Shown here piece after piece: positions 23,183 to 35,118 of a stretch of DNA of 64,000 nt. The notes under the pieces are model-generated. The model saw only the letters and a list, made by a program, of their open reading frames with translations, had not been told where the DNA came from and did no database searches. This stretch comes from Eucommia ulmoides (lineage: Eukaryota; Streptophyta; Magnoliopsida; Garryales; Eucommiaceae), in assembly GCA_016647705.1 (NCBI GenBank), contig CM028338.1:16575577-16639576 (forward strand). The letters are read 5' to 3'. Numbering within the stretch: position 1 is the first letter of the stretch; each line of letters opens with the position of its first letter. A program made the position numbers and the translations under genes.

Positions 23183-23425
23183 ATTGTGATGTTCTTTGAA
23201 ATCTCATTTTTTCATCTTTTTGGCTACCATTTTCACTACCATTTCGCTCGGTTTGCCGATTGTTTACGTCCCTACTCCTGACTAATAAAAACAGCTAAAA
23301 AGATATTCAAGCTTCAATAAAATACTCAAAAACTGGCAAATTCGGTTTACAATTAGATAGGTATTTTGCACCTATCAGTAACCCAAGGAAAGAATAAGTT
23401 AAATCTGTCACTGCCGACTTAATTC

Positions 23426-23459
23426 GGAGGTGAGATTCTCTCATCTCCAAGGTATGTGT
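23426..23459 (+). other. Stem-loop before GGTATGTGTT (D)
   Basis: GGAGGTGAGA pairs with TCTCATCTCC around a TTC loop. Compared with K (GGAGGCGAGA / TCTCGCCTCC), one C-G pair has become T-A and one G-C has become G-T, so pairing is kept while sequence changes. Confidence 0.72.
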
Positions 23460-24927
23460 TCTAAACCCCTGTCTTCATTATCATGCTATAAACTATCATT
23501 GGGATCACTGATAGGTTTGTTGTGATCATTGTCTGTTTAAGTTGGGTGTGATGTGTTAGTATAGTATTATATGTTTAGTTATAGTTTATGTTTTGTTTTA
23601 CGTGTGCATGTCTGTTTAGGATAGTTTTTGTGCATGTGCTGAGTTTTGATTTCATTTGGGCTATTACCCGATGATGAGTTTGTCCCTTAGTTATTTTAAG
23701 GTCGAGCATAAAGCTCATTCATGTGTGTTATGTGTGCTTGACGTTTCATTTTAGTAAAAGTTATTATAGATCCTAATTGCACGAGCACATAAACTCAATA
23801 GAATTATCCAATCGATTTGAGAACGATTATCCTTTAGCCCAATTCATGACAATAAGGTTTCTAGGACTTGATCTGGGGAAAATTCGAGGCGAAATCCTAG
23901 GTGAGGTTGTTCAGGAGATATGATTTAGGCATTCATTTTTATCGCTTGAGCCTTTAAAGCCTACCTTGTAAAATGTTTATCTATCGTTACCCTATCGAAG
24001 CCTAATATCCGTTTCAATTCTGAACACTTGACAAATACCATTTGACCGATAAAACTTCTTTCCAAACCTACATCGCTAAACTGAAGGCAAATCTGAGATA
24101 ATCAAGCTAGTAGATTGTAAATGCTACTTAAAGTGAGCGGTTGGATTAGGGTAAACTTTATATTGGTTCGGTATTCGAGTACTTGTCATTTTTCATTTGT
24201 ATTTCACACACCCCTTCAATTGTAACAATTGAATAAGTTTGGGGGTGTGTTCGTTGAAAAGAAAAAAAAAGAAAAAATAAAAAAAAAGAAAAAAAGAATG
24301 AAGTGTACATATGGTTTTTATTTTCCGTTTCTTTTTGACAAGTGAGTATGAAGGTCTTAATAGATTGTTCAGGGTTGTTTCAATTTAACTGTGGGGTTTC
24401 GAGTGTGAGTGTGTCAAGCGATGTGCCTTGGGTAACGTTAAGTTAACAACGTTAACCTATTTTCTTTTCAAATATACCCTTGGCCATTTGTCCTAAACTG
24501 AACCAAGACCTATTGATCTTTTTGAACTTCCGAGCCAACATTAGTGGAGAATAGATCCTGAGTCAAGCCTATGGATTCCCTATACCTTTGGGTTTTTTAT
24601 GTCATGCGCTTATATGGTGGATAATCCAATCCGATTAACAAACAATTATATATTTGTTTTTTAAGCACACACACTTTGACAGGATTTAAATGGCACTTAC
24701 TATTATAAATGTTAAAATTCTAGAATACCACATGGTGTGTTTCATGCTTGAACTTGATTGGATTGGGGGCCGATGAGGGATAATTCGTTTGGCCGGTAAA
24801 TGATACTCAAAACTTGCACATATTTGTTTTTAGTGTTTTTCATTTTTCATTTTTAGTTGTTATATTTTTCTTTTATTGTGTGGGTGTTTTGCAAAAGGAC
24901 TAGCAAAATTTCGAGTTTGGGGATATT
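23460..24927 (+). other. 3' noncoding region of D
   Basis: No gene seen. It is collinear with K's 3' region. It holds AAGTTTGGGGGTGTG near 24236, a purine-rich GAAAAAAAAAG stretch, and a polypurine tract at the LTR (GAGTTTGGGGATATT). Confidence 0.75.
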
Positions 24928-26336
24928 TGATAGGTGTAAATTACCTATCTATTTCCATACCGAACTTGTTAGTTTTCGAGTATGTTTAGTATATTTTATT
25001 GCGTTTCAATTCATTTATATTCTTTTTGTATGAAATCAGGTGTTTGAGGTGAAAATGTATAAAAACGGAGCGTAAACAATCATATCAAACCAAAAACAGT
25101 CGAAGAACGGTAGAAAAACAAGCACGGAGGCAAGATTTTGAAAAGAAGCCCACCACCGTGGCATTAGACCTTTGCCTCGGCGATGAAAATGAAAAGAGGG
25201 CCAATTCTTACTGGACACTCACTGCCTAGGCGGTGAAACTACAGGATGGTCACCAAATCCACTGCTGTCTTCACCGCTGCGGCGATCACTGAACCGACAT
25301 ACCCACCGCTTAGGCGGTCACCTCTGCACAGATTAGATTTTTTTTGGATATTTTGCTCCCTATTTAAACCCTCATCCTCTCTCCTCTCCTCAATCCCAGC
25401 CATAGGAGACCCCTTAGCGTTCCTATGATTTTAAGAGTGTTTTGGGGAATGCTCCACCAAATCCGAAGGAGAAGATTACAAAGCGAAGAAGGAGAAGCGA
25501 TCTTGGAACGGTTTTAACGCCGAATCTTTGGACTACGGCTAGTTTCCCTCGTTTCTTTCTTTATTTGTTAACTTTGGATTATGGTTTGAGCATGTTTAGC
25601 TCATTTATCATTGTATATGCAGTTATGGCCATGAGCTAAACGGATATTGTTTAGGGATTAATAATATTTATGAATATGTGATTTTGAAATCGGTGTTTTC
25701 GTTAATAATCGTTCTTCGTTATTCGATTGTGTTTGCTGTGTTTTCTATGATTATATTCTAGTTTAGATATATTTAGAATACGGGGTTTGACACTCGAGAG
25801 AGGTAACCCCGAATTCGGATTGGGGTAACACAACGCGACGATCCAATAACTCGGGAAGGAGATGGAAAGTGTACAATCAATGATGTTGGGGCGAGATTCA
25901 TGTAACCTAGGGTCGTTAAGACATTGAGGGGGACTTCTTCATTGACACAAAGTCACGTATTCCCCCATCTTACACTCGGGAGAGGTGGCAAGGGAGTTTA
26001 TGAACAGAGATTGTCGAAGAGGTTAAATACCATTAACGTAAGTCAGACGATATCAAACACGTTTAAGTAAATGAAGTTAATCCCTAGGCAATCTACTCCC
26101 CTAAACAATCTCAATATACTAGTTATAGTATAGTTAATTAAATTAGTATTTTAGTTTAGTATTAGTATAAATTAAACATATTTTTATTGCCTAGATAAAG
26201 TTAGGTTATGACAATCGTGGTACTTGATAGTAATCTCAACCAATCCCTGTGGAAACGATAACCCTAAATCTCCTAATTTATACTAAAACTTGACCCGTAT
26301 GCTTGCAGTGAAAATGGCGATGCGTAATTGCGGCCA
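24928..26336 (+). repeat. 3' LTR of D
   Basis: TGATAGGTGTAAATTACC start. It ends near GCGGCCA, with an uncertainty of a few bases. It carries ACACTCGAGAGAGGT / ACACTCGGGAGAGGT near 25790 and 25972, and CTATTTAAACCC as a likely TATA region downstream of the array. Confidence 0.85.
25148..25323. repeat. Palindrome array in LTR of D
   Basis: Units of mixed core: CACTGCCTAGGCGGTGAAA, TTCACCGCTGCGGCGATCA, ACCGCTTAGGCGGTCA. This copy carries both CCTAGG-type and CTGCGG-type cores. Confidence 0.8.
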
Positions 26337-26341
26337 CCCAA

Positions 26342-27405
26342 ATGCGGCATAGGCAGATAAGCACTCATTTCAATTTCGAGGCGCTCGCAAATGAGTCGGT
26401 GGACTTTATCTTGTTGACTCGTATATTGATCCTGAAAAGTCCCAAGCTCGGCGATTCGGAGATCCGTATTTTATTGCCCTTGGTGAAGAACACGATTATC
26501 AAGTTAGACCTCCTAGAGGTCTTTATAGACCCTCTCCAAAGTGACCTCACCGCAGGCCTCAGATAGCCCCACCTCTTCTACTTCAGGCCCTTCCTCTTCT
26601 TCAACTTCTTGCTCCCCTACCTCTTATGCATTGGCTTTCCACATTCGATTGGCCATTTATTAAAACACTAGCTCGTCGGAATAGGTTGGTCAAAAGTGAA
26701 GGAAATAGAAGACCAGCCTTTGTTGTATTGACGGTATAAAGAATAGAAGAGTAGATCAAGTAGCCAACATTTATCGGCTTGCCCGTCTGAATCGAGTATA
26801 GTGTCATGGCCCTTTCTTTGGAGATATCCGACAAGTGAAATGTCGGGAGAAGGCTTCCGCAAACAAAATGGTGCCATATTTTGGGGATTAGATTGAGAAA
26901 CTTAGCTGGGAAAGTGGCTAGACCCGAACTTGTGTGAGTCCACTAGATGTTGCCTGAAGTGATGGCTCAGATTACAATATCCATACTCGGATCTCTGCCC
27001 CCATATGGTTCGTCAGTGTGCGCCAGAGCTGCAAATCCCAAAACTTCATTAAGCAACTTGGGACTGAACGAGATGGGGCAATTTCGCACCCTTGTCCAAT
27101 TTTCATTTGCCTCAGTGATATTTGCATAGAACTCCTGTACTAAAGCCACCTCGCCCCAGGGTGGTGATTTGCAAAAACGTTCCCAACCACGGCTTCAGAT
27201 CACATCTTGAAATTCTGACGGGAGACTGCCTAATTGCCTAAATCCCCATTATCGAGTACATGTTTGTTTATGCTCAACATAGTTGAAGTGCTCTTCAACC
27301 GGTTTGGAAATAAAGCAGGTTGAATCATAGTCCGCAGCGGGACCCTCCGGTGCGAGAACTTGAAACTTATCCCCTTGCCCTTTTTGATGCAGCTCACTTA
27401 GTCAT
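26342..27405 (-). pseudogene. Athila ORF3 remnant of E
   Basis: ORF3 family. On the minus strand are FISKPVEEHFN, ALVQEFYANITEANENWTRV, ISFSPKLLNEVLGFAALAHT, and then PINVGYLIYSSILYTVNTTK with an acidic stretch. The end of the gene is cut by D. It is nearer to A (LIYSSIIHATKT) than to B and C. It is heavily broken. Confidence 0.78.
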
Positions 27406-27410
27406 AGCTC

Positions 27411-27767
27411 CTATCAATCACAATCACCAAACACAGCAACCCAATCATATGTGAACAATAAAAAACAATGCCCCGAATCAACACCGTCAACAACAAGTCA
27501 CAATCTCAATACACACACACACTAATCGCAATGGTTTCAACAAAATGTCAACAATATAGCATGTAATTTTGTTTTACACAATGTAACAATTCATATAAAT
27601 CTTGTTCATACCAAAAATCAAACTGAAATCCAATAAATAAAGAAAATCGCGAAAATGGGGGTCTAAGGGTTTAGGGCACAATCCAAATTCAATGATTCGT
27701 GATATGAATATGCAAATCAACCAAAGATTTCAACATATAGATGAAATGTAAGATAAAAAATACTTAC
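27411..27767 (-). other. Putative intron in leader of ORF3 (E)
   Basis: On the minus strand TTCAACAA|GTAAGTA donor and GTGATTGATAG|GAG acceptor, at the same place as in A and C. Confidence 0.52.
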
Positions 27768-28017
27768 TTGTTGAAAAATTTTGGTCCAAACGATTGAAAA
27801 TGGGTGAAATTGCACCTTTGGTTCCTTAAACCCTAGGATTTGAAAATGGGGTGGAAATCGATTTTTGAATGATGATTCGTGGTGGAAATCACAAATTTTA
27901 TAAATGGAAGGAGGAATTTGTGGGTTGACAATGGTTTGGGAGGATGAAAATAGAGAGATTTGGGGTTTTAGAGGTGGTTCTGGCAGTTTAAATAAGTGGG
28001 ATGGTTTTAATCGAATA

Positions 28018-28218
28018 GAGGCTTCACCGCCTCGATAATGAAGTGCCATTTTTAAAACCCAAACATTTTGTTGTTTCACCGCCACGGTGGGGAAGCACCT
28101 TTTTTTAAAACCTTTATAAGTTTTAGTTTCATTGCCTCGACGGTGAAGTATTATGCTGAAAACCTTACATCCTGTATTTTCACCGCCTCGGCGGTGCATC
28201 CACCATCTCAGCGATGAG
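28018..28218. repeat. Palindrome array in internal spacer of E
   Basis: TTCACCGCCTCGGCGGTG, CACCGCCACGGTGG and related units. The CCTCGG core also dominates part of E's LTR array, unlike B and C. Confidence 0.8.
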
Positions 28219-28459
28219 CCTCCTGCTGGTTTTTCAAGATTTCTTCAAGTTTTCACAAAACGGCTCCACACAATGCGTTTCCACTTCGCTAGTTCAATGA
28301 TTTTAAGTACGAAACACACCTCCGTGTATCCAAACTCCTAAATTCACCTCCAAACACGCTCCGAGACCATTCCAAGTGTCCAAAAAGTAAAGAGTAGCAA
28401 AATTCGGGTAAGATCATACTCTCAATTTCATATAAAAAAAAGTGTTTGATTTACAGTCC

Positions 28460-29806
28460 CTAGCTGGACTTAATGAATACCAAGATCAGTCGTCAACGAG
28501 AGAGATACTCTCCACAACTCGCTCTTCGTTTCCGAAGTAATATTTCATCATTTCCCCATTGACTCAAAAAATTCGTCCGTCATCGCCTTCCAATTCGACG
28601 GAGCCGAATAGAAATACAATATTGATCCAGAATGGTCCAGACCACTGGGACTTCAACTTTCCGAGAAAGAGCCTCAGCCGTGAATTAAACAATAGAACTT
28701 ACTGACCCGGGCTAAACTCTTTTCTCTCAATCTTTTTGTTATGTCATCTCTTCATTTTGTCTTTGTAGAGCTTGCATTTTTATATGCCTCGTTCCGGAAT
28801 TCCTCTATTTCGTTGAATTGGAGGAGACGTTATTCACCTAAAGCTTTAAGATCAAAGTTTAATTTCTTTATCACCCAAAAGGCGTGGTATTCCAACTCGA
28901 CTGGAAGGTGACATGCTTTTCCAAACACCAACTGATACGGCGACATGCTGATTGGTGTCTTAAAAATCATGCAATATGCCCATAGTGCATCATGAAACTT
29001 CACTGCCCAATCATTGCAATTAGAATGAACTATTTTCTCCAAAATGCTCTTGATCTTCTAGTTTGATACTTCAGCTTGGCCGTTTGTCTGCGGATGGTAC
29101 AACAACGACACCTTATGCCTCACCCCATACTTTATCCACAAAGTATTGAACATTTTGTTACAAAAGTGGGTTCCTTCATCACTAATTATGGCCCGAGGTA
29201 TCCCGGACCACGTCCTGATGTTTCTTTGAAGGAACTTAAAAGCCACTTTGGTATCCTTGGAAGGTGTTGCCACAGCTTCGACCCACTTAGGCACGTAATC
29301 CACTGCCAGAAGAATATACTTTTGACCGAATGACGATGAAAATGGTCCTATGAAGTCTATACCCCAAACATCAAACAGCTCTAATTCAAGAATAGACGTC
29401 AATGGAAATTCATGCCTTCTTGAAATGTTACCCACCCGTTGGCATTAATCGCAAGTTTTTACAAAAGTGTAAGCATCTCTAAACAATGATGGCCAGTAAA
29501 ACCCTGACTGAAGCACTTTTGTGGCCGTCTGAGTCTCTCCAAATTGGCCACCACAAGGTAATGAATGGCAGTGATAAAGAATACTCGCCATCTCTTCTTT
29601 CAGAACACATCGCTGGATCAACTGATGAACACACTTCTTGAATAGAAACGGCTCGTCCTACATATAGTGCCTCGAATTGAACAAGAATTTCTTCCTTTGG
29701 GCACTTGTAAGATCCGGTGGTAATACTTTGCAGGCTAAAAAATTGATGATATTCGCAAACCACGAAAGTGTAGTTTCAATTTTGAACAACTGCTCATCAG
29801 GGAACA
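28460..29806 (-). pseudogene. Integrase of E
   Basis: Minus-strand pol end with [79 protein letters not shown] and [20 protein letters not shown]. The catalytic blocks of a DDE integrase are recognisable. It continues into RT-RNase H on the far side of element F. It is broken. Confidence 0.88.
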
Positions 29807-30533
29807 TGTAATACCCCAAAGTGCAGGGGATATATATTAAGCAACATATCACATCTATACATTAAGTATTATATATATTAAGCTTTTATATATAAATATA
29901 TATTAAGGAGATATGAAATTAAGGGGATATGAAGGAAGAAGGCTGTCGAGAGATGTCAATTCATATGGATAGATATTAAGCTATTAAGAAAAATTGCAGT
30001 ATTATATGTTTGGATGTCTCGGTTCAGATTTCAGCTTTGGACTTTAGGTAGAATTTCTAACTCTTTAAATACATGTATTTAATTTTTTTATGGTGTAATT
30101 TATGTTGTTATTGTTGTAAAATTTTAGTTGTTAAATTTGATGAAATAATTATGATTATGTGAAAATTACGTGGAAACCATGTCAAAGTGTTATATTTGTT
30201 GTATTAACTAAATGCACATATTAGGGGGGTTGGAGTTCTACTGAGTATTCGCTCACAACCCCACAGTTTTGATTGCAAGGCCGGTGAGAACAAGACGGCG
30301 ACAGGAATTTGTAGTGGAATTTCTATTTAAAAATTCTAATAGTTGTATTTATTATTTACCGTCGTAAATTCGATTCGATAAAATGATAAATTGTAAATTT
30401 GATAATTCCAATTGTCACCGTCGCATTTTAAAAATTTATCAAATTTTATAGAATAAAATTTTGGTCGATCAAATTTAGTCATAATTCTCCAAGAGGAGAA
30501 ACCGCGACGGCCCTGAGAAACCAGGTCATCACA
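29807..30533 (+). repeat. 5' LTR of F
   Basis: 727 bp, TGTAATACCCC to CATCACA. It is shorter than the 3' copy because a segment next to its start is not represented. Confidence 0.85.
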
Positions 30534-30535
30534 TG

Positions 30536-30547
30536 TGGTATCAGAGC
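30536..30547 (+). other. Primer binding site of F (initiator Met tRNA)
   Basis: TGGTATCAGAGC, the standard complement to plant initiator tRNA-Met, two bases after the LTR. Confidence 0.9.
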
Positions 30548-30819
30548 GGGTTTACGACCGCCCTAGGCTTGGGTTATGGTTCCCATTAGCCCATTACTTA
30601 TAATAAGTTAAGTAATATTAAAAAAAAAAAAAAATAGTACTTTTAGTCATTACCGTTTTTCTTAAATGTTTAACACTGATCTTGAAGCTTTTGTTTGTTT
30701 CTTGTGTTTAATCGATTACTGCCACTTCATCTGCCAACTATTCCTCTCAAAAAAAAAAAAAAAACAACGACGTGAACAAGAACACAGAGGGTCTGATTTC
30801 ATTGTCTATTCGATTTGTA

Positions 30820-30850
<31 letters not shown>

Positions 30851-32254
30851 TGTATAAATTTGAATTTATGAATATTTTTTTATGTTAGAAAATCTAATGA
30901 TGAATTTTAAGAATAGTTCTTGAGCTATTTGAAAACTGAAAATGCTATGTAATCCCAAACACATCTTTAGGATCGAAACTTCTTTGTATTTTTTTATTTT
31001 TTTTAAAACAAAAAGGAAAATAAAAATAAAAATTGTCTTATTATATTATGAAAGGAAAATTCTTTGGTAACATTCTAAAGGTCTAATATTTTGTTGACAA
31101 ACATTGATTTAGTAACCTTCTGCTAAATTAGTTATTAATTGTTTATATATATGTTAATATTTTCTTTGAGCCTAAATGGTATATTAAAAATTCAAGTGGG
31201 GAGGTTTTATGTATTATTTTTATATGCGTTACATGAGTGTTGAACTCGTTTTGAGCTTAGATTATAGATTCTGCAGATTCAAAGCGCAGGATAATTGTTG
31301 AAATTATCCTAATACAACCTTAGGAAATTAATACACCAATTATCTTATTATTCGCATAATAATTATAACCCACTGATCAAATGGCGACCAATTGGATAAT
31401 TTAAATAAGATAATTGTTGATCAAATTATTACGTGCAACAATTGTTGATCAAATTATCCGTTAAATCAATTTTACCCATATTACAATATTAACACTAATA
31501 ATTTTCATCCATCAGGGATTGGTCACAACAGGAATAATCTACAATCTGATCAAGAGAATAATAATTAGTGTTAATAAATCCTATTGATGGTACCAATATA
31601 TTTTATAATGGTACAATTATCACTTTGTTGTTGATAATTGTGCTAATATTAACACTAATAATTTCATCTTAATAATAAGATATTATTGTTAGTCTGTTTT
31701 ATTTATATGATCAATTCACATAATTTTCCTCCTGATGGTTGACCTTGCGTGATTTGACTTCAATTAGATGATTGCGCAATATAGTCTTAATTAGGTGCTC
31801 TAAATCCATGTCTACCCAATTTGAATTCCATTATTTTAATTAATTCCTTGGTCCATATTTGCATGCATTGACGTTTCCGTTATGTTTTGGGTAGTTTGAC
31901 ACTTTGCACTTATGTGTTGTTACCATTATTTCACTTTGGTTCCTATAGTTCCAAATTTAAACATATTAACATCTTAGGTGACGTTTGATTAATCCAACTT
32001 ACTTATAGTAGTAAAGTGAGGCTAGATTAGTATCGTGTTAGTCGTGGACCATAGAAATGTCGTTGAATTGGAATATCAATTTAAATGTGTTTACTGTCTT
32101 CTATATAAAACGTGAAATTATATTTTAACATTTAAATGAAAAAAAAAAAAAAAGGTTGTTGAAAATGAACAATTTTATGATGATTAATGAATCAAATAAA
32201 ATTTAAAGGTGGAAAATAATTTTATTATCCTACTATACTATAGTTGTCTTCTCG
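30548..32254 (+). other. Interior of F, no gene seen
   Basis: AT-rich noncoding DNA with a dinucleotide AT run (30820-30846), short A runs, and repeats of TTGTTGATCAAATTAT near 31380-31460. No open frame resembling gag or pol is visible. Confidence 0.6.
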
Positions 32255-32585
32255 TCAAGAGGGCCAGTCCTGCGAGATGTGGATATATATTATTACCTGT
32301 CTGGAAAGTCCTGCAGGGTGAATATATTATATATATGACATATATTATTACCTGTCAGGGAAGTCCTGTAGGGTGAATATATTATATATGTTATATCTCT
32401 GTTGTTACCTGTCAGGCAAGTCCTGCAGAGTAGATATATTATATATGTTGTTACCTGTCAGGTAAGTCCTGCAGGGTGGATATATTATATATGTTGTTAC
32501 CTGTCAGGTAAGTCTTGCAAGGTGGATATATTATATATGTTATTACCTATTAGGCAAGTCCTACAGGGTGGATATGATAACTCCC
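32255..32585 (+). repeat. Tandem repeat, about 50-60 bp unit, in F
   Basis: About six to seven copies built on TACCTGTCAGGTAAGTCC, TGCAGGGTGGATATATTA and TATATGTTGT. The last copies are most alike. Translation gives only a repetitive peptide. Confidence 0.9.
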
Positions 32586-34054
32586 GATCGTGAGGTAAAA
32601 TGATCCTATGGCTGACAAGGAACTATGTTATTTTAATATATACAAGTGAGTTGACCAGTTGACTTAAATTTGATTGTCCTGTTATGATGATATTTTTATT
32701 AAGATTTGGATACGGCCCAGTGTGGCTACATTTTATTGGAAAGTGGATTTGGATAAGTATACTTGATCCATAAAATGCATTTATATTATGAAGACAGTAT
32801 ACCGATAAAAATAATTCGGATAAATATTGGTCCATTGCTAACGATTGGTACAAGCGAAGCGTTGGGTCATTGTGGAACTATCGGGAACCAATTATTATTT
32901 TGAAATGTTAATTTGAATTTTTAAGCTTAATTGGTGTTGTAGAAATGTGAGTTGGGGCTTTATGTAATAATTTTTATATACATTTCACGTGAGTATTGAA
33001 TTCAGTATTGAACTCGTTATGTTACGTGACTTTGGAGACGTAATTATTTAATTTGGGATGTATTTGGTTTATATAGTTGATGCGTATTAAGTTGTTTGAA
33101 ATGTATTTGAGCGGTTAAGACATAGGTACGCGTGAGTGACATGTTTACGTGTTTCTAGGTATTTATGTGGTTAAAGAGGTACTTATATATTTCGAGATGT
33201 ATTTACGGGATTGACACGTGTTTATGTATTTCGACACGTATTTATGTATTTTGATACATATTTATGTGGTTCGGCAATATTTATGTGTTTTGAGGGGTAT
33301 TTATATGATTCGGACGTATTTAGGTGTTTTGAAACGTATTTATGTGCTTGAGAAAATATTTATGTGCTCTTGACGTATTGTGAAAAAATTTATTACTTGA
33401 AATTTGAATTATTTGATTTTATGAAAAAGTTTATGGGATTATTGGAAGTTTAATGTGAATATTGGAGGTAGTCATTTTTAGTCTCACAGGACAATCCATT
33501 AGGAATTTGGGCTATCTACTTGCTATACTATTGGTTGCGAACGTGTTGGATTGAAATGTCCGACGAAATTGGTAAATGTTGGTTATGGGATATGGGAGTA
33601 GACTTAAAAAGTCATGCCAAGTGGAAAAATTATTAAGGTCGTCGATCTGTTAGAAATTAGATAGACCCAATCTAGTGAGACTACCGTGATATTTTTTAAA
33701 ATATATTTGCTGGTCGTACATACTTATTGCTAATTTTATCAGAGTAGCATAGCGAAAGCGTTTAGAAACATAAGATTCTTTGGAAATTAGTTATCTATGT
33801 TAGGTGTTACCGACCAAAGTGCACCATGCCCGTATGTTTTTGGATATAACGTGGGTCACTGCAAATAGGAATGTTGTGATGAGTGGAATGAATGTTGACA
33901 AATGTGAATTATGGGTGACTTTCGGTTATGGGACTCTACATAGAGAATAATTTATCTAGAATTGAGTGTAACTAACATGACCATGCGTGCGATTCTGAAG
34001 TATTATTATTTTGAACGAAAGTTCATAGATAATATTTATTTAAGGTGGGTAGAT
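32586..34054 (+). other. 3' interior of F, no gene seen
   Basis: Noncoding. Between about 33100 and 33375 there is an imperfect tandem repeat with a unit near 25-30 bp built on ACGTATTTATGTGTTTTGA. The purine-rich AAGGTGGGTAGA immediately before the 3' LTR is the likely plus-strand primer. Confidence 0.6.
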
Positions 34055-35113
34055 TGTAATACCCCCAAAATTTAGATTCTGGAAAATATTATTTTATATA
34101 AAAGTTTAATATTTTTGGGAATGCTTTGCGAATTTATAGTATAAATAATATTTAATAATTTTTTGGAGTTAAATGTTTATTTCAAATTGATTTTAGAATT
34201 TTTTGGACTATTGGGTTATTTAAAATTTACTTTTAAGAGTTTTAGGGTATAATTAATATTTTCTTTATTTGAAGAGGGTTATTAATATAAATAAGTAATG
34301 ACTTATGATTTCAACTCATGAGTCACCACTTACGTGGTTATATATAAAAATAAAAATAAAAATAATAATAATAATAATAATAATAATAATTTACCTATTA
34401 AGAAAGTACAGGGGATATATATTAAGCAACATATCACATCTATACATTAAGCATTATATATATTAAGCTTTAATATATAAATATATATTAAGGAGATATG
34501 AAATTAAGGGGATATGAAGGAAGGAGGCTGTCGGGAGATGTCAATTCCTATGGATAGATATTAAGCCATTAAGAAAAATTATAGTATTATATATTTGGAT
34601 GTCTCGGTTCGGATTTCGGCTTCGGACTTCAGGTAGAATTTCTAACTCTTTTAATACATGTATTTAATTTTTCTATGGTGTAATTTATGTTGTTATTGTT
34701 GTAAAATTTTAGTTGTTAATGAAATAATTATGATTATGTGAAAATTACATGGAAACCATGTCAAAGTGTTGTATTTGTTGTATTAACTAAATCCACGTAT
34801 TAGGGGAGTTGGAGTTCTACTGAGCGTTAGCTCACAATCACACAGTTTTGATTACAGGGCCGGTGAGAATGAGATAGCGATAGGAATTTGCAGTGAAATT
34901 TCTATTTAAAAATTATAATAGTTGTATTTATTATTTACCGTTGTAAATTTGATTTGATAAAATGATAAATCGTAAATTTGATAATTCCAATTGTCATCGT
35001 CACATTTTAAAAATTTATCAAATTTTATAGAATAAAACTTTGGTCGATCGAATTTAATCATAATTCTCCAAGAGGAGAAACCGCGCGGCAACCCGGGAAA
35101 CCGAGTCGTCACA
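34055..35113 (+). repeat. 3' LTR of F
   Basis: TGTAATACCCCCAAAA start and GTCGTCACA end, 1059 bp, with an (AAT)n microsatellite at about 34361-34390. From AGTACAGGGGATATATA on it is collinear with the 5' LTR. Confidence 0.85.
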
Positions 35114-35118
35114 TGACA

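Larger units (their letters stand above)
5005..23377 (-). mobile_element. Athila-like LTR retrotransposon B, nearly full gag-pol
   Basis: Minus-strand fossil element. From its 5' end (right) it has LTR, primer site, gag, protease, RT-RNase H, integrase, spacer with palindromes, ORF3 and 3' noncoding region. Its 3' LTR is not in the window because element A is inserted just before its polypurine tract. Element C is inserted in its integrase region. B itself lies in the 3' region of D. The bases after its 5' LTR are GTAAC, which should be its target duplication, with the other copy left of the window. All the main domains are recognisable, but the coding region is broken in roughly ten places. 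Confidence 0.9.
21734..23377 (-). repeat. 5' LTR of B
   Basis: On the minus strand it starts TGATAGGTGCAAAATACC and ends GCGCGTACA. About 1.64 kb, very similar in layout to C's LTRs, with the palindrome array, a TATA box and the R/U5 motif pair. The flank GTAAC joins it to element D. Confidence 0.92.
23378..26336 (+). mobile_element. Athila-like element D, 3' part
   Basis: Plus-strand fossil interrupted by B at its left. Visible are the end region after the last ORF, 3' noncoding DNA and the 3' LTR. The first 80 bases match K's sequence around 52050-52135, so D belongs to the same lineage as K rather than to that of B and C. Its LTR ends against minus-strand ORF3 of element E, so D is inserted in E. 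The left part of D should lie left of the window. Confidence 0.82.
29807..35113 (+). mobile_element. Non-autonomous Ty3/gypsy (chromovirus-like) element F
   Basis: A different family from its host. The LTRs start TGTAATACCCC and end CACA, and the primer site is TGGTATCAGAGC (initiator tRNA-Met). The 3.5-kb interior has no recognisable gag or pol but carries two tandem-repeat tracts, so it looks like a large non-autonomous derivative. The shared LTR part differs by about 4-5% by eye. The 3' LTR is about 330 bp longer than the 5' one. The flanks GAACA and TGACA do not form a clean duplication. It interrupts E between RNase H and integrase. Confidence 0.85.

Noticed and set aside
30536-30547. 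TGGTATCAGAGC as part of a tRNA gene
   Set aside because: It is only the primer site of F. No tRNA body or cloverleaf is present.
32402-32593. Open frame with repeated YIIYVVTCQVSPAG-like peptide
   Set aside because: It is created by the tandem repeat in F, and the unit is noncoding elsewhere in the element.
29802-35118. A clean target duplication around F
   Set aside because: The flanks GAACA and TGACA differ, so I do not claim one, although the LTR ends are clear.
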